Below, piece by piece: positions 46,847 through 55,722 of a stretch of 64,000 nt of DNA (position 1 is the first letter of the stretch; each line of letters starts with the position of its first letter). This stretch comes from Bernardetiaceae bacterium (GTDB lineage Bacteria; Bacteroidota; Bacteroidia; Cytophagales; Thermoflexibacteraceae). Under the pieces are notes generated by a model that saw only the letters and a list, made by a program, of their open reading frames with translations, did no database searches and had not been told where the DNA came from. A program made the position numbers and the translations under genes. The stretch covers positions 1 to 64,000 of the forward strand of contig JANWWZ010000009.1 in the NCBI GenBank assembly GCA_025057115.1. Reading direction: 5' to 3'.

Positions 46847-48574
46847 ATGACAACACTGACTGACTTAATTAGCAATTACGTTCCTACCTATCTTTTGCGC
46901 TCAAATAATTACTACGTAGTCGTTACAGACCTTGAAGGGTGCTATTTGTTTGTCAATGACCTTTTTCGAAAGCGCTTCAGACTGCCAGAAGATGACTTAC
47001 TTTATCAATCGGTGTTTGCTACTATTTACCAAGAAGATCACCGCAAATGCTTAGAGGCGGTCAATGCCTGTTTAGCTCAACCTGGCAAACCGGTAAAAAT
47101 CGACCTGCGCAAACCAGATTCCACTGGGGAGAGCTTCTACTGGACTGCTTGGGAATTCTCTACTTTGCAAGATCCCAACCAAAAGCCTTTTGCTATCATT
47201 TGCGTCGGGTACGATATTACAGAAACAGAAAAAAATAGCCGCATAGCAAGAGATTTTGCTCAAAAGGTAGAAAAAATTATCGAAGAAATTAACGATGGCT
47301 TTTATCAGCTTGATAATCAATGGTGTTTCGTAAAAATTAACAAAGTAGCAGAAAAAATTTTAGGCTTTCCACGAGAGCGCTTGCTGGGCAGTTACTTCTG
47401 GGATTTATTTCCCGATTCTCCAGATTACAACTACCCCCAAAAATTCCGCAAAGCCATGCAAGAAGGCATCGTAGTTCACTTCGAAGACTACCGCCCTGAT
47501 CTGAAGCGTTGGTTTGGCGTTACGGCATATCCTTCCACTGAAGGACTGAGCGTATTTTTCCGCGATATCACCTTGCAAAAAAAATACGCTGAAAGGCTTA
47601 AAAAACAAGCCTTTATGCTTCATGCTATCTACAATAGCACCACAGAAGCCTCCAGTTTCATCGACACGGATTTCATTATTCGCTACAATAATCACGTAGC
47701 CCGTCAAATTACGCGGCGGTTATTTGGCAAGGAAGCCCAAATTGGCGATAACATGTTTGACTACGTACTGCCAGAATACAAAGAAGAATTTATCAATCAC
47801 TGCCAAAGAGTACTAAAAGGGGAAACTATTGTACTAGAACGCACCGACGGAGAGCGATGGTGGCGCTTTTCTCTCATGCCCGTCTATGGGGAAAGAAAAG
47901 AAATTATCGGAATTGCCCACAATGTAAGCGATATTACTGAGCCCAAAGAACGCGAGCTTAAACTTCAAGAAAGTCGCCACCAACTTCAACGCATCATAGA
48001 AGCTATTCCCCATCCCTTGCTTATTGTCAGGATCAATATGTTAATTGAGTTTGTCAACGAAGAATTTGAAAAAGTATTCGGCTACCATGCCCACGAAGTG
48101 CTTGGAAAAAATATCGAAATACTCATTCCTGAGTCGCTTAGAGAAAATCACAAGCAATACTACAAAACATATCTTGAACACCACAGCACTTCCATGCGCA
48201 TTGAGCGCTATATTCCTGCTCTCACTAAAAGTGGCAAGGAAATTTTTGTAGAAGCCAGCCTAAATACTTTTTCAACTAAGAACGAGCAGCGAATTATAGT
48301 GATTTTACAAGACGTTACTGCTAAGAAAAAATATCAGGACACCATTTTGCAGCAAAATAAGGCATTGCAGGAAATTGCTTGGCAACAGTCCCATAAGATT
48401 AGAAGCCCTTTGGCTAACATTTTAGGCTTGTGTAATCTTTTGCTAAATTATCCCGACGAACCAGAAGAAAACAAGCGAGTGTATGTAGAATATCTCAACA
48501 AAGCAGCCAAAGAACTTGACAAAGTAATTCACCAGATTGTAAATATTGCCAATATCTCTGACGAGATTACCTAA
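46847..48574 (+). CDS. Four-PAS sensor protein with a histidine-kinase dimerisation box but no ATPase domain
   Basis: This 575-residue protein carries four PAS domains, about residues 15-130, 145-255, 262-370 and 380-500. No membrane segment is seen, so it is probably cytoplasmic. The last 70 residues hold QQSHKIRSPLANILGL, a histidine-kinase phosphoacceptor box with the His near residue 516. The chain ends 59 residues later, without the N, G1 and G2 boxes of the ATP-binding domain. It may serve as a phosphate acceptor, an adaptor or a dimerisation partner for another kinase. It stands alone with a terminator directly after. Confidence 0.88.
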   Translation: MTTLTDLISNYVPTYLLRSNNYYVVVTDLEGCYLFVNDLFRKRFRLPEDDLLYQSVFATIYQEDHRKCLEAVNACLAQPGKPVKIDLRKPDSTGESFYWTAWEFSTLQDPNQKPFAIICVGYDITETEKNSRIARDFAQKVEKIIEEINDGFYQLDNQWCFVKINKVAEKILGFPRERLLGSYFWDLFPDSPDYNYPQKFRKAMQEGIVVHFEDYRPDLKRWFGVTAYPSTEGLSVFFRDITLQKKYAERLKKQAFMLHAIYNSTTEASSFIDTDFIIRYNNHVARQITRRLFGKEAQIGDNMFDYVLPEYKEEFINHCQRVLKGETIVLERTDGERWWRFSLMPVYGERKEIIGIAHNVSDITEPKERELKLQESRHQLQRIIEAIPHPLLIVRINMLIEFVNEEFEKVFGYHAHEVLGKNIEILIPESLRENHKQYYKTYLEHHSTSMRIERYIPALTKSGKEIFVEASLNTFSTKNEQRIIVILQDVTAKKKYQDTILQQNKALQEIAWQQSHKIRSPLANILGLCNLLLNYPDEPEENKRVYVEYLNKAAKELDKVIHQIVNIANISDEIT

Positions 48575-48605
48575 ACAGGTATTGTCTTTGCAAACAATAC
48601 CTGTT
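48574..48605. terminator. Hairpin terminator after the PAS protein
   Basis: A 12-bp perfect stem, AACAGGTATTGT (48574-48585) with ACAATACCTGTT (48594-48605), has an 8-nt loop and begins at the stop codon. There is no clear T run on either side, but the stem is strong and separates convergent genes. Confidence 0.75.
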
Positions 48606-48630
48606 GATTCTACTACCGACTAAAGGTGCT

Positions 48631-49140
48631 TCAGCTAACAGGTTTGATTTTGAAACTTACTCGCAGTTTTTCCCACAACAGGCTTACAATGCCATCTTTG
48701 TGTATGTCAAAGGTCAAGGCTTCGTAATGTTCATCAGAAGGCATGGGCTTAACCTTTACCCGCAAGGCATCTTCTGACTCTTTGTAGTTAAAAGCACCCC
48801 ATTGGTCGTGTTGCTTGTTGAAGATAATCACCCATTCCTTTTCTCCAGGAATGGTGAACAAGGCATATTTTCCTTTAGGTAGCTTTTTGCCTTCTACAGT
48901 AATGTCAGCAGTGGTTTCAAAAGTAGTAGCTTTGTTAGCTCCTGTGCGCCATACTTTGCCGTAAGGCACTAGCTCACCCCAAATTTTTCTGCCTCTTACG
49001 GAAGGTTGAGAGTAGTGAATCGTAATCACTGCCTGCCCAACTTTTTCCGCTACCGAAGCTGGCGGACTCAAAGGCTGCTGATTCTGAGCCTTTGCCAATG
49101 CACTCAGTGCAAATAACACCAAAATAGACCAGTTCTTCAT
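48631..49140 (-). CDS. Exported DUF2911 protein (first copy)
   Basis: This 169-residue protein has a signal peptide (MKNWSILVLFALSALAKA). The DUF2911 body shows ITIHYSQPSVRGRKIWGELVPYGKVWRTGANKATTF and GKYALFTIPGEKEWVIIFNKQHDQWGAFNY. It is a beta-sandwich family of unknown function, common in Bacteroidota. A second copy, membrane-anchored and with the same core, lies at 62.8-63.3 kb. Terminal residues FKIKPVS end the last strand. Confidence 0.88.
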   Translation of the reverse strand: MKNWSILVLFALSALAKAQNQQPLSPPASVAEKVGQAVITIHYSQPSVRGRKIWGELVPYGKVWRTGANKATTFETTADITVEGKKLPKGKYALFTIPGEKEWVIIFNKQHDQWGAFNYKESEDALRVKVKPMPSDEHYEALTFDIHKDGIVSLLWEKLRVSFKIKPVS

Positions 49141-49213
49141 AATTATGCGTTGTTTATGTTTTCAAAATTACGCTGCCGCAGCAATAAACTCACGCAGCAT
49201 GCAGCAATATTTC

Positions 49214-50509
49214 CTAAGATTTGCCATTGACAAGTTCTTCTATTTCCTCGGCTAGAATTGGAATGTGAGCCATTAAGTCCACATTGCCCTGCTCAGTGAT
49301 GAGAATGTCGTTCTCCAGGCGAATGCCGATGCCCTCCTCTCGGATATAAATACCTGGCTCACAAGTAAATACCATTCCCGGTTCGAATATGTGATAGCTG
49401 CTTCCATAGTCGTGCACATCCAGTCCTAAGTGATGCGAAGTTCCATGCATAAAATACCTTTTGTACAGGGGATATTCAGGGTCTTGCTGGGCTACTTCAT
49501 GCCGACTAAGCAGTCCTAGCCCGATGAGTTCGGATTCCATTATCTTGCCCACTTCCTTGTGATAGTCAGCCAAGTTGTTGCCTGCCACCAGTAAGGACTT
49601 AGCCTGTTGCATTACTCGATAGACGGCATTGTAAACTGCTTTTTGGCGTTGGGTAAATTTGCCGCTCACAGGTAGCACTCGCGTTAAATCAGCATTGTAA
49701 TGAGCATACTTTGCTCCTATATCTAGGAGCAGCAAATCGCCTTCCTTGCATTGGCAGTTGTTTTGGACGTAGTGCAGTATGCAAGCATTGGCTCCCGAGG
49801 CAATGATGGGTTGAAAAGCAAAACCCTCGGCGCGGTTGCGAATAAATTCATGGGCTAGCTCGGCTTCAATTTCGTATTCCCAAACATCGGGGCGCAAAAA
49901 CTTCGCTACTCTGTAAAATCCTTTTGCAGTAATGTCAATTGCCTTGCGAATTTGTTCTATTTCTATGGCTGACTTGACTGCCCTAAGCCGATGCATGATA
50001 GGCTGAAGGCGTTCGTATTTGTGCAAGGGATATTTTTCTTTGCAATAGAGAATAAACCGCGCATTGCGAGTTTGCACAGGGCTGCTGTTGCGCACATGTT
50101 CATTTGTATTTAAGTATAAATACTCAGCTTCGAAAGCCAGTTTGTTGAAAATTTTTTCAAATTCGTGGGTCCAATAAACGGTTGAAATTCCAGAAATGTC
50201 GCGAGCTTGTTCTTTTGTCAGTTTGTTCCCCTCCCAAATGGCGATTTCTTCGCTGGTTTGGCAGATGAACAAAATTTCGCGGTGTTTTTCCTCTTTTGCA
50301 TCGGGAAAAATGACCAAAATAGTTTCTTCTTGGTCAATGCCACAGAGATAGAACAAATCTGTTTGCTGACAAAAACCCATAATGCCATCGGCGTTAGTAG
50401 GCATTGCATCGTTGGAGTGAAATACGGCCAGTCCGCCGGGCTTGAGGTGCTGTCTAAATTTTTCGCGGTTGTAAATAAACAACTCCTGTGGAATAGGCTC
50501 GTAACGCAT
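49214..50509 (-). CDS. pepP: Xaa-Pro aminopeptidase (M24B)
   Basis: The product removes N-terminal residues before proline. The 431-residue protein starts at the ATG of MRYEPIPQELFIYNREKF; a TTG eight codons upstream is rejected. The creatinase-like N-domain is followed by the catalytic part with the metal ligands in LLLLDIGAKYAHYNADLTR, HGTSHHLGLDVHD, FTCEPGIYI and IRLENDIL. The layout is that of E. coli PepP. It is probably cytoplasmic, as no signal peptide is seen, and is divergent from a small lipoprotein gene. Confidence 0.94.
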   Translation of the reverse strand: MRYEPIPQELFIYNREKFRQHLKPGGLAVFHSNDAMPTNADGIMGFCQQTDLFYLCGIDQEETILVIFPDAKEEKHREILFICQTSEEIAIWEGNKLTKEQARDISGISTVYWTHEFEKIFNKLAFEAEYLYLNTNEHVRNSSPVQTRNARFILYCKEKYPLHKYERLQPIMHRLRAVKSAIEIEQIRKAIDITAKGFYRVAKFLRPDVWEYEIEAELAHEFIRNRAEGFAFQPIIASGANACILHYVQNNCQCKEGDLLLLDIGAKYAHYNADLTRVLPVSGKFTQRQKAVYNAVYRVMQQAKSLLVAGNNLADYHKEVGKIMESELIGLGLLSRHEVAQQDPEYPLYKRYFMHGTSHHLGLDVHDYGSSYHIFEPGMVFTCEPGIYIREEGIGIRLENDILITEQGNVDLMAHIPILAEEIEELVNGKS

Positions 50510-50570
50510 ACACGGTAGAACTAATCGGTGCAATTTGCGTATTTTTGCTTATAAAGTGAATCACACTAGC

Positions 50571-51035
50571 ATGATGCGTATTTCTAAAATAGCTACTTTG
50601 GCAAGTATTCTTGTGGCGCTGGTGGCATGTGCTCCTAAAGAGGAAGCCAATCCTGAGCCTACAGAAGAAAGCTGTACTGCCACCATCAACGGCACAGAGT
50701 GGAAAGCCAACGTAGTAGATTTAATTATTTTGGACAATGATTTGTTTTTGAATGCACAAGAGCTAGACAATGCTGGCTTTCCTGTGCGGGTGATTAGCAT
50801 TCAGGGACCATTTGCAAAGCCTGGCACTTATGGCATTGGTGCTGTCAATGGCAACCAAGTAGGTTATATTGAAAACAACAATATAGCAGATATTAGCCGC
50901 GGCGCATTAGTTATTACCCGCATGGGCGAAAAATGGGTAGAAGGAACTTTTAATTTTGAAGGAAGCATTGGCACGGCAAATAATTACCGCCGCATCACTG
51001 TTACCAATGGTAGATTTGCAGTTAAAAGAAGATAA
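50571..51035 (+). CDS. Small lipoprotein
   Basis: This 154-residue protein starts MMRISKIATLASILVALVAC, with a lipobox (LVAC) near residue 20; a TTG upstream is less likely, and the second Met could be used instead. The mature part has CTATINGTEWKANVVDLIIL and a series of strands (VISIQGPFAKPGTYGIG, WVEGTFNFEGSIG), a beta-sandwich layout seen in DUF6252-like Bacteroidota proteins. It is 3 bp before the HIT gene on the same strand, so probably co-transcribed. Confidence 0.75.
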   Translation: MMRISKIATLASILVALVACAPKEEANPEPTEESCTATINGTEWKANVVDLIILDNDLFLNAQELDNAGFPVRVISIQGPFAKPGTYGIGAVNGNQVGYIENNNIADISRGALVITRMGEKWVEGTFNFEGSIGTANNYRRITVTNGRFAVKRR

Positions 51036-51038
51036 ACT

Positions 51039-51425
51039 ATGCCAAGCATTTTTACCCGCATCATCAATGGCCAGATTCCTTGCCACAAAATTTACGAAGA
51101 CGAAAAATTTATCGCTTTTTTGGACATTCGTCCATTGGCAGAAGGGCATACACTGGTCGTTCCTAAGCAGGAAATAGACTACATTTTTGACCATGACGAT
51201 CAGACTCTAGCAGAGATGATGATTTTTGCCAAAAAAGTTGCCCGTGCGATCGAGAAAGCCATTCCCTGCCTACGAATAGGATTGGCAGTAGTAGGGTTAG
51301 AAGTTCCCCACACGCATTTGCATCTCATTCCGCTGCATCAACCTTATATAGATTTTCGCAATCCTATTCACCAAACGCAAGAAGAATTAGCAGCAACAGC
51401 AAAAAAGATCATCGCGCACTTATGA
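51039..51425 (+). CDS. HIT-family nucleotide hydrolase/transferase
   Basis: This 128-residue protein has the histidine-triad motif HTHLHLIP near residue 91 and the usual N-terminus SIFTRIINGQIPCHKIYED. HIT proteins hydrolyse adenylated compounds such as AMP-lysine or dinucleoside polyphosphates. Its stop overlaps the start of the next gene by 4 bp. Confidence 0.93.
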   Translation: MPSIFTRIINGQIPCHKIYEDEKFIAFLDIRPLAEGHTLVVPKQEIDYIFDHDDQTLAEMMIFAKKVARAIEKAIPCLRIGLAVVGLEVPHTHLHLIPLHQPYIDFRNPIHQTQEELAATAKKIIAHL

Positions 51426-52006
51426 CCGCTTCCCTCTACCAGCACAGGGCTTCAGTTAAAAAGATTGTCATTTTTGGTCCAGAGTGCAGTGGAAAAACAA
51501 CCCTTGCCAGGCAGTTGGCAAATTTTTTTCACACTAGCTGGTCCCCTGAGTTTGCGCGCCCCTACTTGACCTACAAAAACTTGATTGAACAACGAGACAA
51601 GCACGGCATTATTTCCCTTTATGAAGACATAGAGCCCATGGCTATAGGTCAAATGGCAATGGAAGATCATGCCATTGCTTGCGCCACCAATGGCATGGTT
51701 TTTCACGATACTAATTTGCTGACCAACTTAGTTTACTCGCAATACTATTTTGGCAAATCTCCAACATGGCTAGCTGAAATGGTACGTCATCGCGTTTACG
51801 ATGGTTATTTGCTCATGGTGCCCAACTTGCCCTGGCAAGCCGATGGTCTTCGAGACCGCCCTCATCATCGCAACGAATTACTAGAAATTTTTCGCCAAGC
51901 GCTTGAGCAATACCATTGCTGCTATGCTTTAGTAAGCGCAACTGGGCAGGAGCGTTTTCACGAAGCGCTGAAAATTTTACAAACTTGGCAAATGGTAACT
52001 GCATAA
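51422..52006 (+). CDS. NadR/RNK-like AAA ATPase (nicotinamide-riboside kinase type)
   Basis: This 194-residue protein has the P-loop FGPECSGKTTLARQLA near residue 20 and the following SPEFARPYLTYK segment typical of the NadR C-terminal kinase domain. The region PNLPWQADGLRDRP has the nucleoside-kinase lid pattern. It lacks the DNA-binding and adenylyltransferase domains of full NadR. It is the last gene of a lipoprotein-HIT-kinase unit coupled by overlaps, a setting that may fit nucleotide or NAD salvage. Confidence 0.87.
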   Translation: MTASLYQHRASVKKIVIFGPECSGKTTLARQLANFFHTSWSPEFARPYLTYKNLIEQRDKHGIISLYEDIEPMAIGQMAMEDHAIACATNGMVFHDTNLLTNLVYSQYYFGKSPTWLAEMVRHRVYDGYLLMVPNLPWQADGLRDRPHHRNELLEIFRQALEQYHCCYALVSATGQERFHEALKILQTWQMVTA

Positions 52007-52113
52007 GGGAGCTTACCGGCAAAATGTTGCACAAATGCAAACGCATTTCATGTTTTGGCATTCAAATCAGTTTGCGTTTTCCCCTGCCCTTACACCATGC
52101 CAATTTTTTAGCC

Positions 52114-52179
52114 AGAGGGAGGACAATCTACTGCAACGAACTTCTTGGCAATAAGTTGAAACCAGAAGGTGCTCCCTCT
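52114..52179 (+). other. Structured intergenic element, function unknown
   Basis: Within a 299-bp gap (52007-52305) lie complementary 8-bp arms AGAGGGAG (52114-52121) and CTCCCTCT (52172-52179). Between them are CTGCAACG, a nested stem and the word AAGGTGCT, which recalls parts of SAM-I riboswitches, but the P1 stem and other core pieces are missing. The rest of the gap shows no gene. A 5'-UTR role for the downstream BNR gene is possible. Confidence 0.25.
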
Positions 52180-52305
52180 CTAAGCTCGTTTGAATCACGC
52201 TGATAACCTTTAGGCAGTAGAACTCTAATGATAACGGCTGCTAGAAGACGGAAAAGTGCAGCAGAAGAGTTATTTTTCGCATCAAAAGTTAAATCCAAAG
52301 CGAAA

Positions 52306-55300
52306 ATGAGAACAACCCATTACTACTTTCTTTGTCTGTCCGCTGCCATGTGGTCAGTCTTGGGAATTTCTACCACTTACGGGCAGCGCTCTGCTGGCAC
52401 AGGAGTTACCGCTGTGGCGCCTTTGCCTGAAAACTTTGTTTATTGGCGCGGCATTGGTCCATTTCGCGGTGGGCGCTCTTGCGCTGTGACAGGGGTCGAA
52501 AACCAGCCCAACGTATTTTACATGGGAGCCACCGGAGGCGGAGTATGGAAAACTACCGACGGTGGTCATACTTGGAAAAATATTTCTGATGGCTTCTTTG
52601 GCGGCTCCATCGGAGCGATAGCAGTTGCTGAGTCAGACCCTAACGTAATTTATGTGGGAGGGGGAGAAAAAACAGTACGCGGCAATGTTTCGCATGGCTA
52701 CGGAGTTTGGAAAAGCACCGATGCGGGCAAAACATGGAAACAGGTAGGGTTAGAAGACAGTCGGCATATTGGTCGGATCCGCATTCACCCACAAAATCCT
52801 GACTTGGTGTACGTAGCAGTAATGGGACATTTGTTCGGTCCCAGCCAGCAGCGCGGAGTATATCGCAGCCGCGATGGAGGTGCTACCTGGGAACGCATTT
52901 TGTACGTCAACGACCAAGCAGGGGCGGTAGATCTAATTTTAGACCCCAATAACCCGCGCATCATCTATGCCACTACTTGGCGCGTCATTAGAACCCCTTA
53001 CAGTTTAGAAAGCGGAGGAGAAGGCTCAGGACTCTGGAAAAGCACCGATGGAGGCAACACATGGAAAAATATTTCGCGCAATAAAGGACTGCCTCAAGGA
53101 ACCCTAGGCATCATCGGCATTACTGTATCTCCTAAGAACTCTGACCGCCTCTGGGCTATTATAGAAGCCGAAGACGGTGGCGTATTTCGCTCCGATGACG
53201 GAGGAGAAACATGGATAAAAACCAACGAGGATCGAGCCCTTCGCCAGCGCGCTTGGTACTATACCCGCATCTATGCCGATACCCAAAATGAAGACATGGT
53301 ATATGTGCTCAATGTGAGTTATCACCGCAGCAAAGACGGCGGCAAAACCTTCCAAGCCTTCACCGCCCCTCATGGCGACCATCACGACCTCTGGATTTCT
53401 CGCCGCAACAACCAAGTCATGATTATTGCTGATGATGGAGGCGCTCAAGTTACCCAAGATGGAGGCGTCACTTGGACTACCTATCACAACCAACCCACAG
53501 CCCAGTTTTATCGCGTAACTACCGATAATCATTTCCCTTACCGCATTTATGGAGCTCAACAGGACAACACTACGGTGCGCATCTTTCACCGCGTTTTTCA
53601 CAATGGCGGCATTACTGAACGAGATTGGGAAGTTACCGCTGGAGGAGAGAGTGGACACATTGCAGTAAATCCCCAAGACAACGATATTGTATTTGGAGGC
53701 TCTTATGGCGGCTTTCTGGAGCGATTAGACCACCGCACAGGAGAATCCCGCATCGTAACAGTTTATCCAGAAAACCCCATGGGCAGCGGCGCTGAAGGCA
53801 TGAAATACCGCTTTCAATGGAATTTTCCTATTTTCTATTCTCCCCACGAACCTACTACCCTATATGCAGCCGCTAATTGTTTGTTTAAAACCACTAACGA
53901 CGGACAAAGTTGGGAAAAAATCAGCCCCGACCTCACGCGCAACGTACCAGAAATGCTCAAGCCTTCCGGCGGACCTATTACAAAAGATAACACAGGAGTA
54001 GAGTACTACTGCACTATTTTTGCCGCTTGTGAATCTCCATACGAAAAGGGACTGCTCTGGGTAGGCAGCGATGACGGACTTATTCACCTTAGCCGCGATG
54101 GAGGTAAAACCTGGGAAAATGTAACCCCGCCTCCTTCCGTGATGCCAGAATGGACGATGATAAATAGCATCGAACCGCATCCCTTTGTCAAAGGAGGAGC
54201 TTACGTAGCAGGTACGCGCTACAAACTCGACGACTTTCAACCCTATTTATTTGTAACCACTGACTACGGCAAGACATGGAAAAAAATTACCAACGGCATT
54301 GCTAACGATCACTTTACGCGGGTAGTTCGCGCTGACCCCGTACGCCGTGGCTTGCTCTACGCTGGTACAGAAAGTGGCATGTACGTATCTTTTGACGATG
54401 GAGCTAATTGGCAAAGGCTGCAATTTAACTTGCCCATTGTCCCTATTACAGATTTAACAATTAAAGATAGCGACTTAATAGCTGCCACTCAAGGGCGAAG
54501 CTTTTGGATACTAGACGACCTAACGCCCTTGCGCCGGTGGCAACCTAGCATATTGCAGAAAAATTTTGAACTTTTCCCACCAAGACCCACTTATCGAGTA
54601 GGAGGAGGAAACGCAGGTAGAAATCCTTTGCTACATGGCGAGAATCTCAACAGTGGTGTTATGGTCCAGTTCTTTCTCAAGCAATCCCCTGACTCAATTA
54701 ACGTGGTAACACTTGAGTTTTTAGACAGCAAACAGCAACTCATCAAGCGCTACAGCAGCAATGCCAAAGACAAACGCGAATTGCTAGAAGCCCAAGCAGG
54801 AGGCAATCGCTTTTTCTGGAACATGCGTTACCCCGATGCAGAGGGATTTGAAGGACTTGTGCTATGGGGAGGTGGATTGCAAGGACCTCTAGCTGTGCCA
54901 GGAACTTATTTTGTCAAGCTCAAAGTGGGTAAAGATTCCGCCATGCATAGTTTTGAAATTCGCAAGGATCCTCGTTTGCAGGTTAGTCAAGAAGACCTTC
55001 AAGCTCAATTCGATTTTCTCATCCAAGTGCGCGACAAACTTACCCAAACCCATCGAGCTATTAAAAACATTCGCGCTGTGCGCCAACAACTCACTACCTA
55101 TGCTAAACAACTGGACAAGACCAAAGACAAAGACCTGCTTGAACACATCGAACACGTTCAAAAGCAGATGACTAGCATTGAGGAAGCGCTTTACCAGACC
55201 AAAAATCGCAGCAATCAGGATCCTTTGAACTTTCCCATCCGCCTTAACAACAAACTAAGCGACCTAGTCAATGTAGTAGGTACAGGCAACTTCCGCCCTA

Positions 55301-55446
55301 CTGACCAAGCTATGGCAGTAAAACAAGATATTACAGCAAAAATTGATGCTCAACTAGATAGGTTGAAAATAATATTTACTGAAGACCTCAAAAAAATTAA
55401 CCAAGCTATCAGGGAAAGAAATCTTGATGTTATTGTATTTCCCTAA
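52306..55446 (+). CDS. Large exported BNR/sortilin-like repeat protein
   Basis: This 1046-residue protein starts MRTTHYYFLCLSAAMWSVLGI with a signal peptide; an ATG 78 bp upstream would add 26 residues. The mature part is built from repeated beta-propeller units ending in the Asp-box pattern S-x-D-x-G-x-T-W, for example STDAGKTWKQV, SRDGGATWERI and STDGGNTWKNI, at about 50-residue spacing. It matches the VPS10/sortilin-like and glycosyl-hydrolase-like propellers of Bacteroidota. The C-terminal 250 residues are a mixed alpha/beta part with a coiled-coil stretch (KQLDKTKDKDLLEHIEHVQKQ). No T9SS sorting domain is seen. The substrate is unknown. Confidence 0.85.
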   Translation: MRTTHYYFLCLSAAMWSVLGISTTYGQRSAGTGVTAVAPLPENFVYWRGIGPFRGGRSCAVTGVENQPNVFYMGATGGGVWKTTDGGHTWKNISDGFFGGSIGAIAVAESDPNVIYVGGGEKTVRGNVSHGYGVWKSTDAGKTWKQVGLEDSRHIGRIRIHPQNPDLVYVAVMGHLFGPSQQRGVYRSRDGGATWERILYVNDQAGAVDLILDPNNPRIIYATTWRVIRTPYSLESGGEGSGLWKSTDGGNTWKNISRNKGLPQGTLGIIGITVSPKNSDRLWAIIEAEDGGVFRSDDGGETWIKTNEDRALRQRAWYYTRIYADTQNEDMVYVLNVSYHRSKDGGKTFQAFTAPHGDHHDLWISRRNNQVMIIADDGGAQVTQDGGVTWTTYHNQPTAQFYRVTTDNHFPYRIYGAQQDNTTVRIFHRVFHNGGITERDWEVTAGGESGHIAVNPQDNDIVFGGSYGGFLERLDHRTGESRIVTVYPENPMGSGAEGMKYRFQWNFPIFYSPHEPTTLYAAANCLFKTTNDGQSWEKISPDLTRNVPEMLKPSGGPITKDNTGVEYYCTIFAACESPYEKGLLWVGSDDGLIHLSRDGGKTWENVTPPPSVMPEWTMINSIEPHPFVKGGAYVAGTRYKLDDFQPYLFVTTDYGKTWKKITNGIANDHFTRVVRADPVRRGLLYAGTESGMYVSFDDGANWQRLQFNLPIVPITDLTIKDSDLIAATQGRSFWILDDLTPLRRWQPSILQKNFELFPPRPTYRVGGGNAGRNPLLHGENLNSGVMVQFFLKQSPDSINVVTLEFLDSKQQLIKRYSSNAKDKRELLEAQAGGNRFFWNMRYPDAEGFEGLVLWGGGLQGPLAVPGTYFVKLKVGKDSAMHSFEIRKDPRLQVSQEDLQAQFDFLIQVRDKLTQTHRAIKNIRAVRQQLTTYAKQLDKTKDKDLLEHIEHVQKQMTSIEEALYQTKNRSNQDPLNFPIRLNNKLSDLVNVVGTGNFRPTDQAMAVKQDITAKIDAQLDRLKIIFTEDLKKINQAIRERNLDVIVFP

Positions 55447-55453
55447 AAACATC

Positions 55454-55484
55454 GCCCTAGAGGGATTCTCATGCCCTTTAGGGC
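55454..55484. terminator. Hairpin after the BNR gene
   Basis: GCCCTAGAGGG (55454-55464) pairs with CCCTTTAGGGC (55474-55484) with one G-T wobble and a 9-nt loop, 8 bp after the BNR stop. A run of A, not T, follows on the plus strand, so its efficiency as a Rho-independent terminator is uncertain. Confidence 0.55.
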
Positions 55485-55722
55485 AAAAAGTTGCGCTCCT
55501 TGATGTTAAACTTAGAGGTATTTTGTCTTTTTCTTAATTTTTTTCGCTTTGCTTACAGACTTCCTGCTTTTTTTTGTTTTTGCTGCAGAATAAACCAACG
55601 ATAAAAAGTTTGTCATTTTTGTTGCCAGCTTCCTGCCCGCCTGTACCAAAATTTGATATTTAATCTTTGCATTAATTGATACTTTTTCTGAATTTAAGGG
55701 CATTATTTGTAAATAGTCTAAT

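Noticed and set aside
52114-52179. True SAM riboswitch
   Set aside because: P1 and the conserved GGCAACC-type core are missing and the downstream gene is not linked to methionine; kept only as an unassigned structured element.
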